In this document: in pieces, positions 7,555 to 15,223 of the stretch | Position numbering within the stretch: position 1 is the first letter of the stretch | Layout of the letters: every line of letters begins with the position of its first letter | NCBI GenBank assembly: GCA_017509065.1 | Contig: JAFWQM010000080.1 | Location: 1-50,067, forward strand | DNA: 50,067 bases | Origin: Clostridia bacterium | GTDB taxonomy: Bacteria; Bacillota_A; Clostridia; Christensenellales; Aristaeellaceae | Direction: 5' to 3' | The notes under the pieces: model-generated | Databases searched by the model: none | Seen by the model: only the letters and a program-made list of their open reading frames with translations | What the model was told of the DNA's origin: nothing | Position numbers and translations under genes: made by a program

Positions 7555-7663
7555 AGTATATAGCGAAGAGAACAGAGTTCAGAGTACAGATAATCATACG
7601 CGCACATTTTGAAACCTTTCGTGCTGTGTCATAATAATCTGCACTCTGTACTCTGTACTCTAA
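7555..7663. repeat. H1 heptamer-array hairpin between binding protein and permease
   Basis: The left arm (about 7565-7594) and right arm (about 7632-7663) are inverted arrays of AGTACAG/AGTTCAG-type heptamers and pair over roughly 30 positions with few mismatches. The 37-nt loop shows no gene. The same architecture with other heptamers occurs at 13938, 32778 and 33519. Confidence 0.75.
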
Positions 7664-7695
7664 CCTGTGAACAGTGTTTTTTAACGGACTTGCGG

Positions 7696-8679
7696 TTACT
7701 CCGCCTTCAAATACTGCACTTCGCCCATGGCCAGCACGGATTCGGGAAGCTCCAGGCCCAGGGCGGCAAGGGTGTCGCTGTTGACGGACACGATATCGGC
7801 GGGCACCACGATGGCGGGAATGTCGGCGACGGGCGTGCCGGAGAGAACCTGCGCGGCGATGCCGGCGGTGACGATGCCGATGTATTCATCGCTCATGGCG
7901 AGGGTGGCGAGGCAGCCGGACTTGACAGTGGTGGCGGAGCAGCAGTAGGTGGGCACGCCCGCTTCGATGCAAAGCTCGGCCAGAATGTCCACGGCGGCCT
8001 GCACCACGGAGTCATTCGCCACAAAGAGCACATCCGCGCCCTGTTCCAGCACGGCCTGAGTGGCGGTCTGCACTTCGCCGGAATTTGCCACGGTCTTTTC
8101 GATATACTTGAAGCCGTTGGCGTCCAGGAATTCCTTGGCGTTGTTCATGGCGTTCACGGCGTTCACTTCGCTGGTGGAATAAACGAGGCCGAAGGTCTTT
8201 ACGTCAGGCGTGATCTGCAGGCCCAGGCCGATGATGTCGCCCGCGGGAATGGCGTTGGAGGTGCCGGTGGCGTTCATGTCCGGGGTGTCCAGAGCGCTCA
8301 TGACGCCCGCGACGACCGGCGCGGCCACGGAGCAGAACACATTGGGCGTTTCGGATTCCAGGCCGACGAACGCCTGGGTGGGCGGCGTGGCGACGGTGAC
8401 GACCAGGTCATAGCTGCCGTCGTCCATGTTCTGGCAGATGGTCTGCAGGTTGGTGGCGTCGCCCTGGGCGCACTGATAGTCGATGGTCAGGTTGTCGCCT
8501 TCCACATAGCCCAGGTCGTTCAGACCTTTGATGATGCCGTTCTTCATGTCCATGAAAGCGCCGTTTTCGATCATCAGCACGATGCCGATCTTATACTGCT
8601 TCTTGTCTTCCGCAGCCGCGCCGAATACGCAGCAAAGCACCAGGGACAGGGCGATCAATAAGGATACCAGCTTTTTCAT
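7696..8679 (-). CDS. ABC transporter substrate-binding protein, TrpX-like
   Basis: A 327-residue secreted binding protein of the ABC-substrate-binding (X2/TrpX) family. The N-terminal 23 residues (KKLVSLLIALSLVLCCVFGA) are a signal peptide with a probable signal peptidase I site at AAAED. There is no good lipobox, although two cysteines lie in the hydrophobic core. The mature part begins YKIGIVLMIENGAFMDM and contains LVVTVATPPTQAF, GLVYSTSEVN and ADVLFVANDSVV, typical of the type I periplasmic fold. SD AAGGAGG precedes the ATG. It is third in the T-box operon; hairpin H1 follows. Confidence 0.92.
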   Translation of the reverse strand: MKKLVSLLIALSLVLCCVFGAAAEDKKQYKIGIVLMIENGAFMDMKNGIIKGLNDLGYVEGDNLTIDYQCAQGDATNLQTICQNMDDGSYDLVVTVATPPTQAFVGLESETPNVFCSVAAPVVAGVMSALDTPDMNATGTSNAIPAGDIIGLGLQITPDVKTFGLVYSTSEVNAVNAMNNAKEFLDANGFKYIEKTVANSGEVQTATQAVLEQGADVLFVANDSVVQAAVDILAELCIEAGVPTYCCSATTVKSGCLATLAMSDEYIGIVTAGIAAQVLSGTPVADIPAIVVPADIVSVNSDTLAALGLELPESVLAMGEVQYLKAE

Positions 8680-8699
8680 TTTCGTTTCCTCCTTCTAAA

Positions 8700-9797
8700 T
8701 TACGGTTTCATATCTTGCAGCTTCCGGAACGCGCCGGACAGCATATCAAGCGTGATGGGGTAGGGATTGTGGGCAATGTCGGGCATGGAGAGGACCTTGG
8801 GCAGCACCTTGTTAAGGTCCGCTTCCGTGACGCCGATGTGCTCCAGCCGGGTCGGCAGGCCCACGGAGCGGTTGAAGGCGTACATCTTTCGGAACATCTC
8901 TTCCTGGCCGTCCGCCAGCAGCAGGATCAGCACGCCGAAGCCGACGACTTCGCCGTGCAGGTGGTCGCGCTCCATGTGCAGCTCCGGGAACGCGGTCAGG
9001 GCGTAGAACACGGCGTGGGCCAGGCCGGTGTTGTAGTCGATGATCTTGTCCGCCGTGAGCAGGATGGAGGCGATGGCGGTGGTCACGATGACGGTTAAAA
9101 TCACCTGGGTCAGTTCCTCGGTCACTTTCTTTTCCTTGTGGTCGCGGAACGCCTTTTCCCCGTATTGCAGCAGGGGATCGAGGCAGGAGCGGCTGACGCT
9201 GACGCCCAGGGCGTGGTAGTAAGCCAGCTCGTCCCCGCGGCTGGATACGGAGGACTCAAAATACTTGGCGTAGGTGTCGCCCAGCCCGGCCCACAAGTAC
9301 CGCTCGGGCGCGGATGCGATCACCTCCGTATCTATAAACGTGTGTTTGGGCGGTCCGGGCAGGAAGCAGGGAGCGGCGAAGCTGCCGTCCGGGTGGTAGA
9401 GGATCGCCACAGCGGTGCAGGCGGCGCAGGTGGAGGCGATGGTGGGGAAGGCGTACACCGGCTTTCCGATGCGAAAGCCCAGCGCCTTGCAGGTGTCCAG
9501 GGCCTTGCCGCCACCCACGGCGAAGATCATATCCGCTTGCTGAACCGCGTCCTCTGCCGCCAGCATTTGGATGTTTTCGTCCGACGCTTCGCCGCCGTAC
9601 CAGAGGAAATCCAGGATGGAAACATGATCTGCGGCTGCCTTTTCCAGCCGTTCCCGGATGGCGGCGGTGCCTTTCCTGCCGCCGATCACCACGGCGGTTT
9701 TCCCGGCGGGGATGATCTCGCGGAGTTTGTTCAGTGCATCCACGCCCACCGACCAGGAGGGCAGGGTCAGGGAATAGTTCGGCATGGACGGAATCAC
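8700..9797 (-). CDS. Iron-containing alcohol/glycerol dehydrogenase family protein
   Basis: A 365-residue member of the GldA-like metal-dependent dehydrogenases. The NAD-binding site shows FAVGGGKALDTCKAL, followed by FPTIASTCAACTAV. Candidate metal ligands are the Asp in WAGLGDTYAKYFE and the histidines in GLAHAVFYAL and HLHGEVVGFG. The GTG start at 9797 overlaps the stop of the Dabb gene and has GAGGTGA 8 nt upstream. Its place in a tryptophan-type T-box operon with an importer suggests action on an imported aromatic or related compound, which is inference. The exact substrate cannot be read from sequence. Confidence 0.87.
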   Translation of the reverse strand: MIPSMPNYSLTLPSWSVGVDALNKLREIIPAGKTAVVIGGRKGTAAIRERLEKAAADHVSILDFLWYGGEASDENIQMLAAEDAVQQADMIFAVGGGKALDTCKALGFRIGKPVYAFPTIASTCAACTAVAILYHPDGSFAAPCFLPGPPKHTFIDTEVIASAPERYLWAGLGDTYAKYFESSVSSRGDELAYYHALGVSVSRSCLDPLLQYGEKAFRDHKEKKVTEELTQVILTVIVTTAIASILLTADKIIDYNTGLAHAVFYALTAFPELHMERDHLHGEVVGFGVLILLLADGQEEMFRKMYAFNRSVGLPTRLEHIGVTEADLNKVLPKVLSMPDIAHNPYPITLDMLSGAFRKLQDMKP

Positions 9798-10102
9798 GGC
9801 GCGCTCACCTCGCAGTCAAAGGAGGCGATGGCCTCCACGAAGGGATTGTACCGCTTCCCGATCCCCTGGTGCAGCGGGTGCTGCAAATACAAGGGCAGGG
9901 AAGCTTCATCCTTCAGGATCATTTCGATCATGACCGTCATGTTCTGGGGCCGGTCAACGATGTTCGCGTATACTTTCGCGTCCAGGATATCTTCCGGCAG
10001 CGCCGCTTTCAGGGCGGCGAAGGTTTCTTCATAATCCCGCCGGGCTTCCGGGGTAAACACGCCGGGCTGCAAACGCATCAGCACCAGATGACGGATTGCC
10101 AT
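9794..10102 (-). CDS. Dabb (stress-responsive A/B barrel) domain protein
   Basis: A 102-residue protein beginning MAIRHLVLMRLQPG, with the Dabb hallmarks of an N-terminal strand containing His and a late YLQHPLHQGIGKRY segment. Dabb proteins are small dimeric ferredoxin-like barrels; some are enzymes or stabilise stress proteins, but most are uncharacterised. It is the first gene after the T-box, with AAGGAGG at proper distance, and overlaps the dehydrogenase by 4 bp. The coupling suggests the two act together. Confidence 0.85.
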   Translation of the reverse strand: MAIRHLVLMRLQPGVFTPEARRDYEETFAALKAALPEDILDAKVYANIVDRPQNMTVMIEMILKDEASLPLYLQHPLHQGIGKRYNPFVEAIASFDCEVSAP

Positions 10103-10118
10103 GGAACACGCCTCCTTG

Positions 10119-10405
10119 CAAAAAAACAGCCCTGTCCTTCTTCAAAGGACAGGGCATGATAAACTGCCTTGCGGTACCACCTTTGTTGATGTGCGGGGAA
10201 TGACCCGGCGCATCCTCTCTTTAGGAAATGCCATCACATTTCCTGCCTTTAACGCAGGCATACGGTCCGGATACAGGGCGCTTTCGCCGTTCACCTTTCC
10301 CTCGGCGGTCCATTTGCCGCGCCGCTTTCTGCCGGTTCCCAGCTGCCCCGGCTCTCTGTGAGTGCGCTCGACGGTTTGATCTCCGCGTCAACGGTTTGTG
10401 TATAC
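10119..10405 (-). promoter_or_regulatory. T-box riboswitch, probable tryptophan specifier
   Basis: On the minus strand the conserved T-box core AAGGTGGTACCGC is present (plus-strand positions 10171-10184). It is followed by a terminator with a 12-bp stem and a T7 run (10119-10155), 16 nt before the Dabb start codon. Upstream are a Stem I with an AGAGAG motif and a GC-rich apical hairpin. On its 3' side lies AAATGGACC, in which TGG (10310-10312) is the likely specifier codon followed by the conserved purine. This implies antitermination by uncharged tRNA-Trp. It would control all five downstream genes. The specifier was read by eye, without folding. Confidence 0.88.
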
Positions 10406-10434
10406 AGCATAGCGTATTTCTATTCATGTGTCAA
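10406..10434 (-). promoter_or_regulatory. Promoter of the T-box operon
   Basis: On the minus strand, TTGACA (10429-10434) and TATGCT (10406-10411) are separated by 17 bp. The predicted start lies just before Stem I of the T-box. Confidence 0.75.
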
Positions 10435-10556
10435 GGGATGGACTGTACTTCAAATGTTTTTTGTCAGGAATGAGGTAACGATTCAGGCCCCGAGAAAGAC
10501 TGTAAAAAGGAAAAGACTTTTGTTGTAGAAACTATACCTACTGTGTTTGCTTTCCT

Positions 10557-11117
10557 TTATGGCTTTCTTGGATGGGGGTCTGGGGGAAACCATTCTTTGG
10601 CCTCCAAAGAATGGTTTCCCCCAGCGTCTTCTCCTGCGTAGTCTCGCTCCATTTCCAGCAGGAAGCGCTTGCGCTCGATTCCGCCCGCGTAGCCGGTCAG
10701 GCTGCCGTCCGCACCAACCACCCGATGGCAGGGCACGATGAGGGAAACGGGATTGCGCCCCACCGCTCCGCCGACGGCGCGGGCGGATATGCGCGTGATG
10801 CCTGTCCTCCGGGCGATTTCACCATAGGTCATTGTGCCGCCGTAGGGGATGAAAAGCAGAATATCCCATATCGCTTTTTGAAATGCTGTTCCGCGCAAAG
10901 CAAGCGGCGGGGTGAAGTCCGGCTCCTTCCCACCGAAATATATGTCCAGCCAGCGTTCTGTTTCTTTGAACACGGGCAGATACTTGCTTTCATGCGCCGG
11001 GGCCAGTGCGGCGGCAAAATACTTCTGTCCGTCGAACCATAAACCAACCAGCGCTTCGCCGTCGCTGGCCAGGGTGATGCCACCCAAAGGCGAATCAATA
11101 TGCCATGTATAATCCAT
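10557..11117 (-). CDS. ogt: Methylated-DNA--protein-cysteine methyltransferase
   Basis: Repairs O6-alkylguanine by irreversible transfer to its own cysteine. Of 186 residues, about 1-160 match the family: the N-terminal domain, the HTH segment TYGEIARRTGITRISARAVG, and the active site IVPCHRVVG with Cys130. The ATG at 11117 was chosen for its upstream AGAGGAAAA. The frame is open upstream to 11234 but without family similarity. From residue 165 the reading frame runs through repeat R1 copy b, adding a tail containing GNHSLEAKEWFPPDPHPRKP. Family members normally end near GIERKRFLLEME. The tail is thus repeat-encoded and probably does not contribute to catalysis. Confidence 0.92.
   Translation of the reverse strand: MDYTWHIDSPLGGITLASDGEALVGLWFDGQKYFAAALAPAHESKYLPVFKETERWLDIYFGGKEPDFTPPLALRGTAFQKAIWDILLFIPYGGTMTYGEIARRTGITRISARAVGGAVGRNPVSLIVPCHRVVGADGSLTGYAGGIERKRFLLEMERDYAGEDAGGNHSLEAKEWFPPDPHPRKP
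10558..10624 (+). repeat. R1 interspersed palindromic repeat, copy b
   Basis: The 5' tail TATGGCTTTCTTGGATGGGG is followed by a perfect 21-bp stem (10580-10600 with 10604-10624), loop CCT. On the minus strand the element is translated as the last 22 residues of the adjoining ogt gene, which ends at the first bases of the repeat. Confidence 0.85.
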
Positions 11118-11154
11118 GCCGTTTTCCTCTTTCTTTGCTTTGGAATCATTTATC

Positions 11155-11183
11155 ATTTTACAAGATTTTCTTATGATATGGAA
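11155..11183 (-). promoter_or_regulatory. Probable ogt promoter
   Basis: On the minus strand TTCCAT (11178-11183) and TAAAAT (11155-11160) are 17 bp apart, about 38 nt before the ogt start codon. The -35 is a weak match. Confidence 0.45.
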
Positions 11184-11328
11184 GTCGTTTATCTTCATTT
11201 TACGTTTTTTCTGTGGTATAATTGTTAGGAACAAAAAGGAATCCTCCCAGTATGAAAGGACTCCTGTTGGTTAGGCCATTTATAAGCAAAAGTTTTTCGC
11301 AAAATGGTATAAGTCTGATTGTAACTTT

Positions 11329-11568
11329 TATGGCTTTCTTGGAAGGGGGACGAAGCGCGGACAGCCGCCGGTGGCGGATATCTTGTCCGCGCTGAGATCA
11401 ACCGAAACGAGCAATGTCCGCATGAAGCGGACTTGCGACAATTGAGGTTGCGGAACTGGGGGAAACCTTCTTTGGGGCCGAAGCGCCCGGAAAATATGCC
11501 CTTTGGCATATTTTCAGCGGAGGCCGGGCCGGAAGGCCCCGGACAGCAAAGAATGGTTTCCCCCAGAA
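11329..11568 (+). repeat. R1 copy c carrying two insertions, including an R2 module
   Basis: The element starts like other R1 copies (TATGGCTTTCTTGGAAGGGG) and ends in the usual CTTTGG/CAAAG palindrome closing with CCCCCAG near 11565. Between the tail and the left arm, about 105 bp is inserted with hairpins AGCGCGGACA/TGTCCGCGCT and GTCCGC/GCGGAC. The 3-nt loop is replaced by an R2 module (11474-11542): a GGGGCCG...CCCCGG body around the tip TATGCC-CTTT-GGCATA. The left arm lacks one base relative to the right arm. No gene is seen in 11118-11587. Confidence 0.75.
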
Positions 11569-11587
11569 AACTCCTCTTGTTTAGTTT

Positions 11588-11908
11588 TCAGATCGTGCCG
11601 CGCATCTGCTGGTACTTCTGCTTGGCGGTCTGGATGTCGGGCTGCTGAGCGGACTTGACGGGATACCAGCCCTTCTGCTCCATGGCGTTGAAGATGCTCA
11701 GATGATCCTGACCGATCTGCATATAGCAGTCGTTGAGCACCTGGCGCATGCCGGGCTGGCTCACCTCCAGCACCTCGGAAGCGATGTTGGCGAGCAGGGC
11801 CTTTTCCTGGTAGAGCAGGTCGAAGGCAAGTTCCTGATCGGTCAGGGGCTGATTTGCGGCCTGCTGGTTCTGGGCGTTCTGGTTCCAGGTTTGATTCTGC
11901 TGATTCAT
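11588..11908 (-). CDS. CotF-family spore coat protein
   Basis: A 106-residue protein. After an Asn/Gln-rich N-terminus (about 1-20), the Coat F domain follows: LTDQELAFDLLYQEKALLANI and SQPGMRQVLNDCYMQIGQDH, a helical hairpin typical of CotF proteins. SD AGGGAGGG precedes the ATG. It lies 13 bp downstream of a second small helical gene on the same strand, probably one operon. In Bacilli CotF is a processed coat component; assembly into a spore coat here is by family. The C-terminus YQQMRGTI is usual for short Clostridial members. Confidence 0.85.
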   Translation of the reverse strand: MNQQNQTWNQNAQNQQAANQPLTDQELAFDLLYQEKALLANIASEVLEVSQPGMRQVLNDCYMQIGQDHLSIFNAMEQKGWYPVKSAQQPDIQTAKQKYQQMRGTI

Positions 11909-11921
11909 GGTTTTCCCTCCC

Positions 11922-12131
11922 TTACTGACAGCCGTTCAGGAACGCGAAGAGCGCGTCGAAGTGCTGGCGGTGATGCTGGGCCACGGTGGCGGCGACTTCT
12001 TTCAATTGCGGATCCTGGAACGCTTCGGCGTGGTGCTGGGCCACGCGGCAGCTCATGGCAACGTGGGTCAGCTGGTCTTCCAGCACGCTCAGGTCTTTGC
12101 TGGTCAGGGCGCATCCATTCTGATTGGGCAT
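11922..12131 (-). CDS. Small His-rich helical protein, probable coat-associated partner of the CotF-like gene
   Basis: A 69-residue protein with conserved-looking QLTHVAMSCRVAQHHAEAF and VAQHHRQHFDALFAF segments; eight histidines in two amphipathic helices suggest a short ferritin-like or CotF-like hairpin. AGGAGGG lies 8 nt before the ATG. An alternative frame in 11905-12114 lacks a ribosome binding site. It is immediately upstream of the CotF-like gene and likely co-transcribed. I do not recognise a named family; two cysteines (positions 7 and about 28) are present. Confidence 0.7.
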   Translation of the reverse strand: MPNQNGCALTSKDLSVLEDQLTHVAMSCRVAQHHAEAFQDPQLKEVAATVAQHHRQHFDALFAFLNGCQ

Positions 12132-12207
12132 TTTGTTTTCCCTCCTTTTAATCGGGTATGGGCATATTGTGCGCGGAGGGAACCCATTTTATGCAAGGAG
12201 AACCACA

Positions 12208-13353
12208 ATGAAAAATTGGGGACTGTACCGGTTGATTCTAAGTTTTTTTCCGGCGAATCGAAAAATGAACGCCTCCGATATGCCGAAGGCGGATGCCAGC
12301 GCGGTGGAAAATGTGCTGAACAAGTATCACTGCCTGGGTGCTTCCCTGTGTTTATTTGATCAAACGGGAATCACAGGCATAGCGGCTTTCGGCGTTTCAC
12401 ACGCGCCGGACACACCTGTTACAATGGACACCGTCTTCCGCACCGCGTCAGTGAGCAAATTCATCACGGCCTTGGGTGCGATGAAGCTGAAGGAACAGGG
12501 AAGGCTGGATATTGACCGGGACGTGAACGAATACCTGCCGTTTCCGCTGCGCCACCCCAAAGCGCCGGATACGCCCGTCACGCTCAGGATGCTGCTTACT
12601 CACACGGCTGGGATACATGACGGAGTTGATTACAATACCGGCATCGTCAAAAACGTGCCTTTGAGCGACTTGCTGCAAGGCGATAGCTTCACCGCCCATC
12701 TGCCGGGGACGAAGTGGGAGTACTCCAATTTCGGCGCGGGCATCGCCGGCGCGGTGATGGAGGCGGCGACAAACACAGATTTTGAAACGCTGATGCAGGA
12801 AACCGTGTTCTGTCCCTTGGGCGTGACCGCGACCTATTATCCGCAGAAAGTCCAGGGGGACCTGGCCGACGCCGTCCGCATCCTGCCTCGAAGCAAAACC
12901 CCGAACTTCAACGCCGCGGAACGAAGAAACCGTCCCATGCCCCCCGCAGAAGTCAACCCGGAACTGCACTATAACCTGGCCCACGGTGCGCTGTGTGTGT
13001 CTGCGCCGGAGCTGGCAAAGCTTGGCATCGCCGGGATGAAGCCGGGTTTCCTGACCGAAGAAAGCCTGGACGAAATGCGGCATGTCGTCACGCCCTTCGG
13101 AGAGCGGGCGAGCAACCTGTCCCAGGGTTTCGGCACGTTTGTCCTGCATGACGGATATTTCCTTTCGCCCTTGCTTTACGGCCACCAGGGAATGGCTTAC
13201 GGCGCGGTGCACGGCCTGTTCTTTGATCCGCAAAGACAGTGTGGTTTTTCCCTGCTGACCACTGGGGCCAGCGAAGCACGGCGCGGGGTGCTGGCGGATT
13301 TGAACTTTGAAATGATTTGCGTGTTGCTGGGGGATAAAGACAGTGGCCGATAA
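12208..13353 (+). CDS. Serine hydrolase of the beta-lactamase (class C)/esterase fold
   Basis: A 381-residue protein without a clear signal peptide. The catalytic motifs of the penicillin-binding/class C fold are present: SVSK (81-84, nucleophile Ser81), YSN (172-174) and HQG (326-328) in place of KTG, a variant common in esterases and D-amino-peptide hydrolases of this family. Resistance function is therefore not implied. The ATG at 12208 has AAGGAG 7 nt upstream. It is divergent from the coat-type genes, and its end overlaps recX by 11 bp, so recX is probably translated from the same message. Confidence 0.85.
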   Translation: MKNWGLYRLILSFFPANRKMNASDMPKADASAVENVLNKYHCLGASLCLFDQTGITGIAAFGVSHAPDTPVTMDTVFRTASVSKFITALGAMKLKEQGRLDIDRDVNEYLPFPLRHPKAPDTPVTLRMLLTHTAGIHDGVDYNTGIVKNVPLSDLLQGDSFTAHLPGTKWEYSNFGAGIAGAVMEAATNTDFETLMQETVFCPLGVTATYYPQKVQGDLADAVRILPRSKTPNFNAAERRNRPMPPAEVNPELHYNLAHGALCVSAPELAKLGIAGMKPGFLTEESLDEMRHVVTPFGERASNLSQGFGTFVLHDGYFLSPLLYGHQGMAYGAVHGLFFDPQRQCGFSLLTTGASEARRGVLADLNFEMICVLLGDKDSGR

Positions 13354-13945
13354 AGTGATCGATATCAAGCGCCAGCACGGCGTGGCAACGGTCAGATTGA
13401 TGAGCGGGGAAACGTTGAAAATTCCCTCCGCGCTGTTTCTGGAACGGAAGCTGCATGTGGACCAGCCCCTGGACGCGGACGAATACCGCCTGTTCATGGC
13501 GCAGCGCGGGTATCCTCACGCTCTGGAAACGGCCATGAAGTATCTGGCGCAGCGCGAACGAAGTGAACAGGAAATCATTTCCCGCCTGCGGCGGTCACAG
13601 TACGGCGAAGCGACGATTCAGAAAGTGCTGGAGACGCTGAACCTGCATGAGCTTGTGAGCGACGGACGCTTCGCCGAGCAGTGGGTGCATAGCCGCAGCC
13701 GCAAGTACGGCAAGCGCCGCATCGCCCAGGAACTGCGCGTGAAGGGCATAACGGGACAGGAAGCCCAGGCCGCCCTGGACGCCGTGCCCGAGGAAGAAGA
13801 ATACCGCCGCTGCCTGGAGCAGGCGAAAAAACTCCGCCGCAAATTCCAAAACGATCTGAAAAAAATCGCCCAGTCGCTGACGCGAAAGGGCTATTCCTGG
13901 CCGATGGCCAGGCGCGCGGCGGAGGAGGCGACGAAGGAGAGTTAG
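13343..13945 (+). CDS. recX: Regulatory protein RecX
   Basis: RecX (200 residues) binds RecA filaments and modulates recombination. The three tandem three-helix repeats are visible: ALETAMKYLAQRERSEQEI, VSDGRFAEQWVHSRSRKYGK, and SLTRKGYSWPMARRA. The GTG start at 13343 lies within the end of the hydrolase gene, which gives coupling. The stop codon TAG (13943-13945) lies inside the left arm of heptamer hairpin H2, so the last residues may be repeat-derived. Confidence 0.92.
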   Translation: MADKVIDIKRQHGVATVRLMSGETLKIPSALFLERKLHVDQPLDADEYRLFMAQRGYPHALETAMKYLAQRERSEQEIISRLRRSQYGEATIQKVLETLNLHELVSDGRFAEQWVHSRSRKYGKRRIAQELRVKGITGQEAQAALDAVPEEEEYRRCLEQAKKLRRKFQNDLKKIAQSLTRKGYSWPMARRAAEEATKES

Positions 13946-14061
13946 GAGTTAGGAGTGAGGAATTAGGAGTTCTATATAGTCGAATAATTGAACGAAAGCC
14001 TTCCTTGCGTTCATTAAAGGCACTATAAAATTCTTCACTCCTTACTCCTAACTCCTCACTG
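13938..14061. repeat. H2 heptamer-array hairpin after recX
   Basis: Left arm 13938-13971 repeats AGTTAGG/AGTGAGG-type heptamers. The right arm (about 14027-14061) is its imperfect reverse complement, with many mismatches being G-T compatible. The inner part also pairs TATAGT with ACTATA. A run of six T residues follows on the plus strand, so it could also act as the recX terminator. Confidence 0.75.
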
Positions 14062-14082
14062 TTTTTTCCCTTCCCCCACCCG

Positions 14083-15150
14083 TCACGGCTTCGGCGTTTC
14101 GCTGGGCTTTGGGGTTTTGGAGGGCTTCGGCGCGGTTTCCGTTCTTACTGCGTTGCCGGAGAACACCAGCGCTTGCAGCGCGGGATCGGCAATGCCGGTT
14201 TCTTCCAGGCCGTTATACCTTTGCAGCTTTTTCACCCGTTCTTCCGTCAGGCTGTTGTATTCATCGGAGACGTTTTTGTCGTTGAAATATCCAAGCCAGT
14301 ACATGGCGGCTTTAAAGCGCTGCACGTCCTTGCCGTTCATGCCTTTTTTCAGCGTACGGTAACCGGACGCGTCCGTCGCGTCTTCGGGTTTCGGCGTCGC
14401 GCTTGGGCCGGGCGTCGGTTTCGGCGCAAGCTCCAGCCAGCACCATTCAAGCGCCTTGGCGTCCTGAAACACATGATAGGGCATACGGCTGTGGGTGCAT
14501 TCGAGCTCTACCGCTTCGGAAGTATATCCCGCCTCCTCCAGCGCAAAGGCGAAGTTCAGCGCCGATTTGGGCGGCATGTTAGTATCCTTCGAGCCCACGA
14601 ACGTGCGCAGCTCGCAAAAACAGAAAGCGTCCTGCTTCACGTCGTCGTTTACGCGGCCCGATACGGCGACGGCGCGGGAAAAGCGTTCGGGATACAGATT
14701 GACCAGGTCGTACACCCCAATGCCGCCCATGCTGAAGCCCACCAGAGCGATTCTGCTTTCATCGACCCCGTATTCCTCCACCGTTCGGTCGATCATTTTC
14801 ATCAGCGCGTTTTCTATGCTGATCCACTGGCCAAGATCGGATGGCATCTGGGGAACCAGCAGGATCGCGTCGTTGCATAAAACAGTGCCTTCCTTCACAA
14901 ACAGCGGCAGACTGGTCAGCAGCGCGCCCTCGCCGCGCTCGCCCGAGCCATGCAGATAGACCACCAGCGGCATCCCCGGCTGAATATCGGGCGGCGCGTA
15001 AAGCCAATATTTGATTAACTGCTTCTGCCTGTCGTCCCGCGCGCCGTGCTGGACATAGCGCACGGCCGCGCCGGCCCGATTCTGGAACGGAACGGAAAAA
15101 AGCAGAACAAATAAAAGGAAATATGAGATTCTCTTTTTTGCTGTTGCCAT
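14083..15150 (-). CDS. Secreted esterase/hydrolase with C-terminal peptidoglycan-binding domain
   Basis: A 355-residue export protein. Signal peptide about 1-28 (FLLFVLLFSVPFQNRAGA). The alpha/beta-hydrolase domain (about 40-245) has the oxyanion motif YLHGSGERG (65-73) and nucleophile elbow GFSMGG (138-143, Ser140), as in PHB-depolymerase-like and feruloyl-esterase-like enzymes. After a Pro-rich linker, residues about 273-330 form a PG_binding_1 domain (LKKGMNGKDVQRFKAAMYWLG), followed by a KPSKTPKPSETPKP tail. AGAGGAAACAG precedes the ATG. The likely role is hydrolysis of an extracellular ester while attached to the wall. The exact substrate is unknown. Confidence 0.87.
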   Translation of the reverse strand: MATAKKRISYFLLFVLLFSVPFQNRAGAAVRYVQHGARDDRQKQLIKYWLYAPPDIQPGMPLVVYLHGSGERGEGALLTSLPLFVKEGTVLCNDAILLVPQMPSDLGQWISIENALMKMIDRTVEEYGVDESRIALVGFSMGGIGVYDLVNLYPERFSRAVAVSGRVNDDVKQDAFCFCELRTFVGSKDTNMPPKSALNFAFALEEAGYTSEAVELECTHSRMPYHVFQDAKALEWCWLELAPKPTPGPSATPKPEDATDASGYRTLKKGMNGKDVQRFKAAMYWLGYFNDKNVSDEYNSLTEERVKKLQRYNGLEETGIADPALQALVFSGNAVRTETAPKPSKTPKPSETPKP

Positions 15151-15169
15151 CTGTTTCCTCTTTGAAAAT

Positions 15170-15210
15170 CAAGACTGCCCATCTTTTCACTTTGATGATG
15201 GGCAGTCTTG
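15170..15210. terminator. Hairpin between rnjA and the esterase gene
   Basis: CAAGACTGCCCATC and GATGGGCAGTCTTG are perfectly complementary across a 13-nt loop. On the minus strand it follows the rnjA stop and precedes the esterase start. The T-tract is weak, so it may attenuate rather than fully terminate. Confidence 0.65.
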
Positions 15211-15223
15211 TTTGATTGGCCGA

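Noticed and set aside
12208..13353. Antibiotic beta-lactamase
   Set aside because: HQG replaces KTG and no signal peptide is present, so a general serine hydrolase is the safer call.
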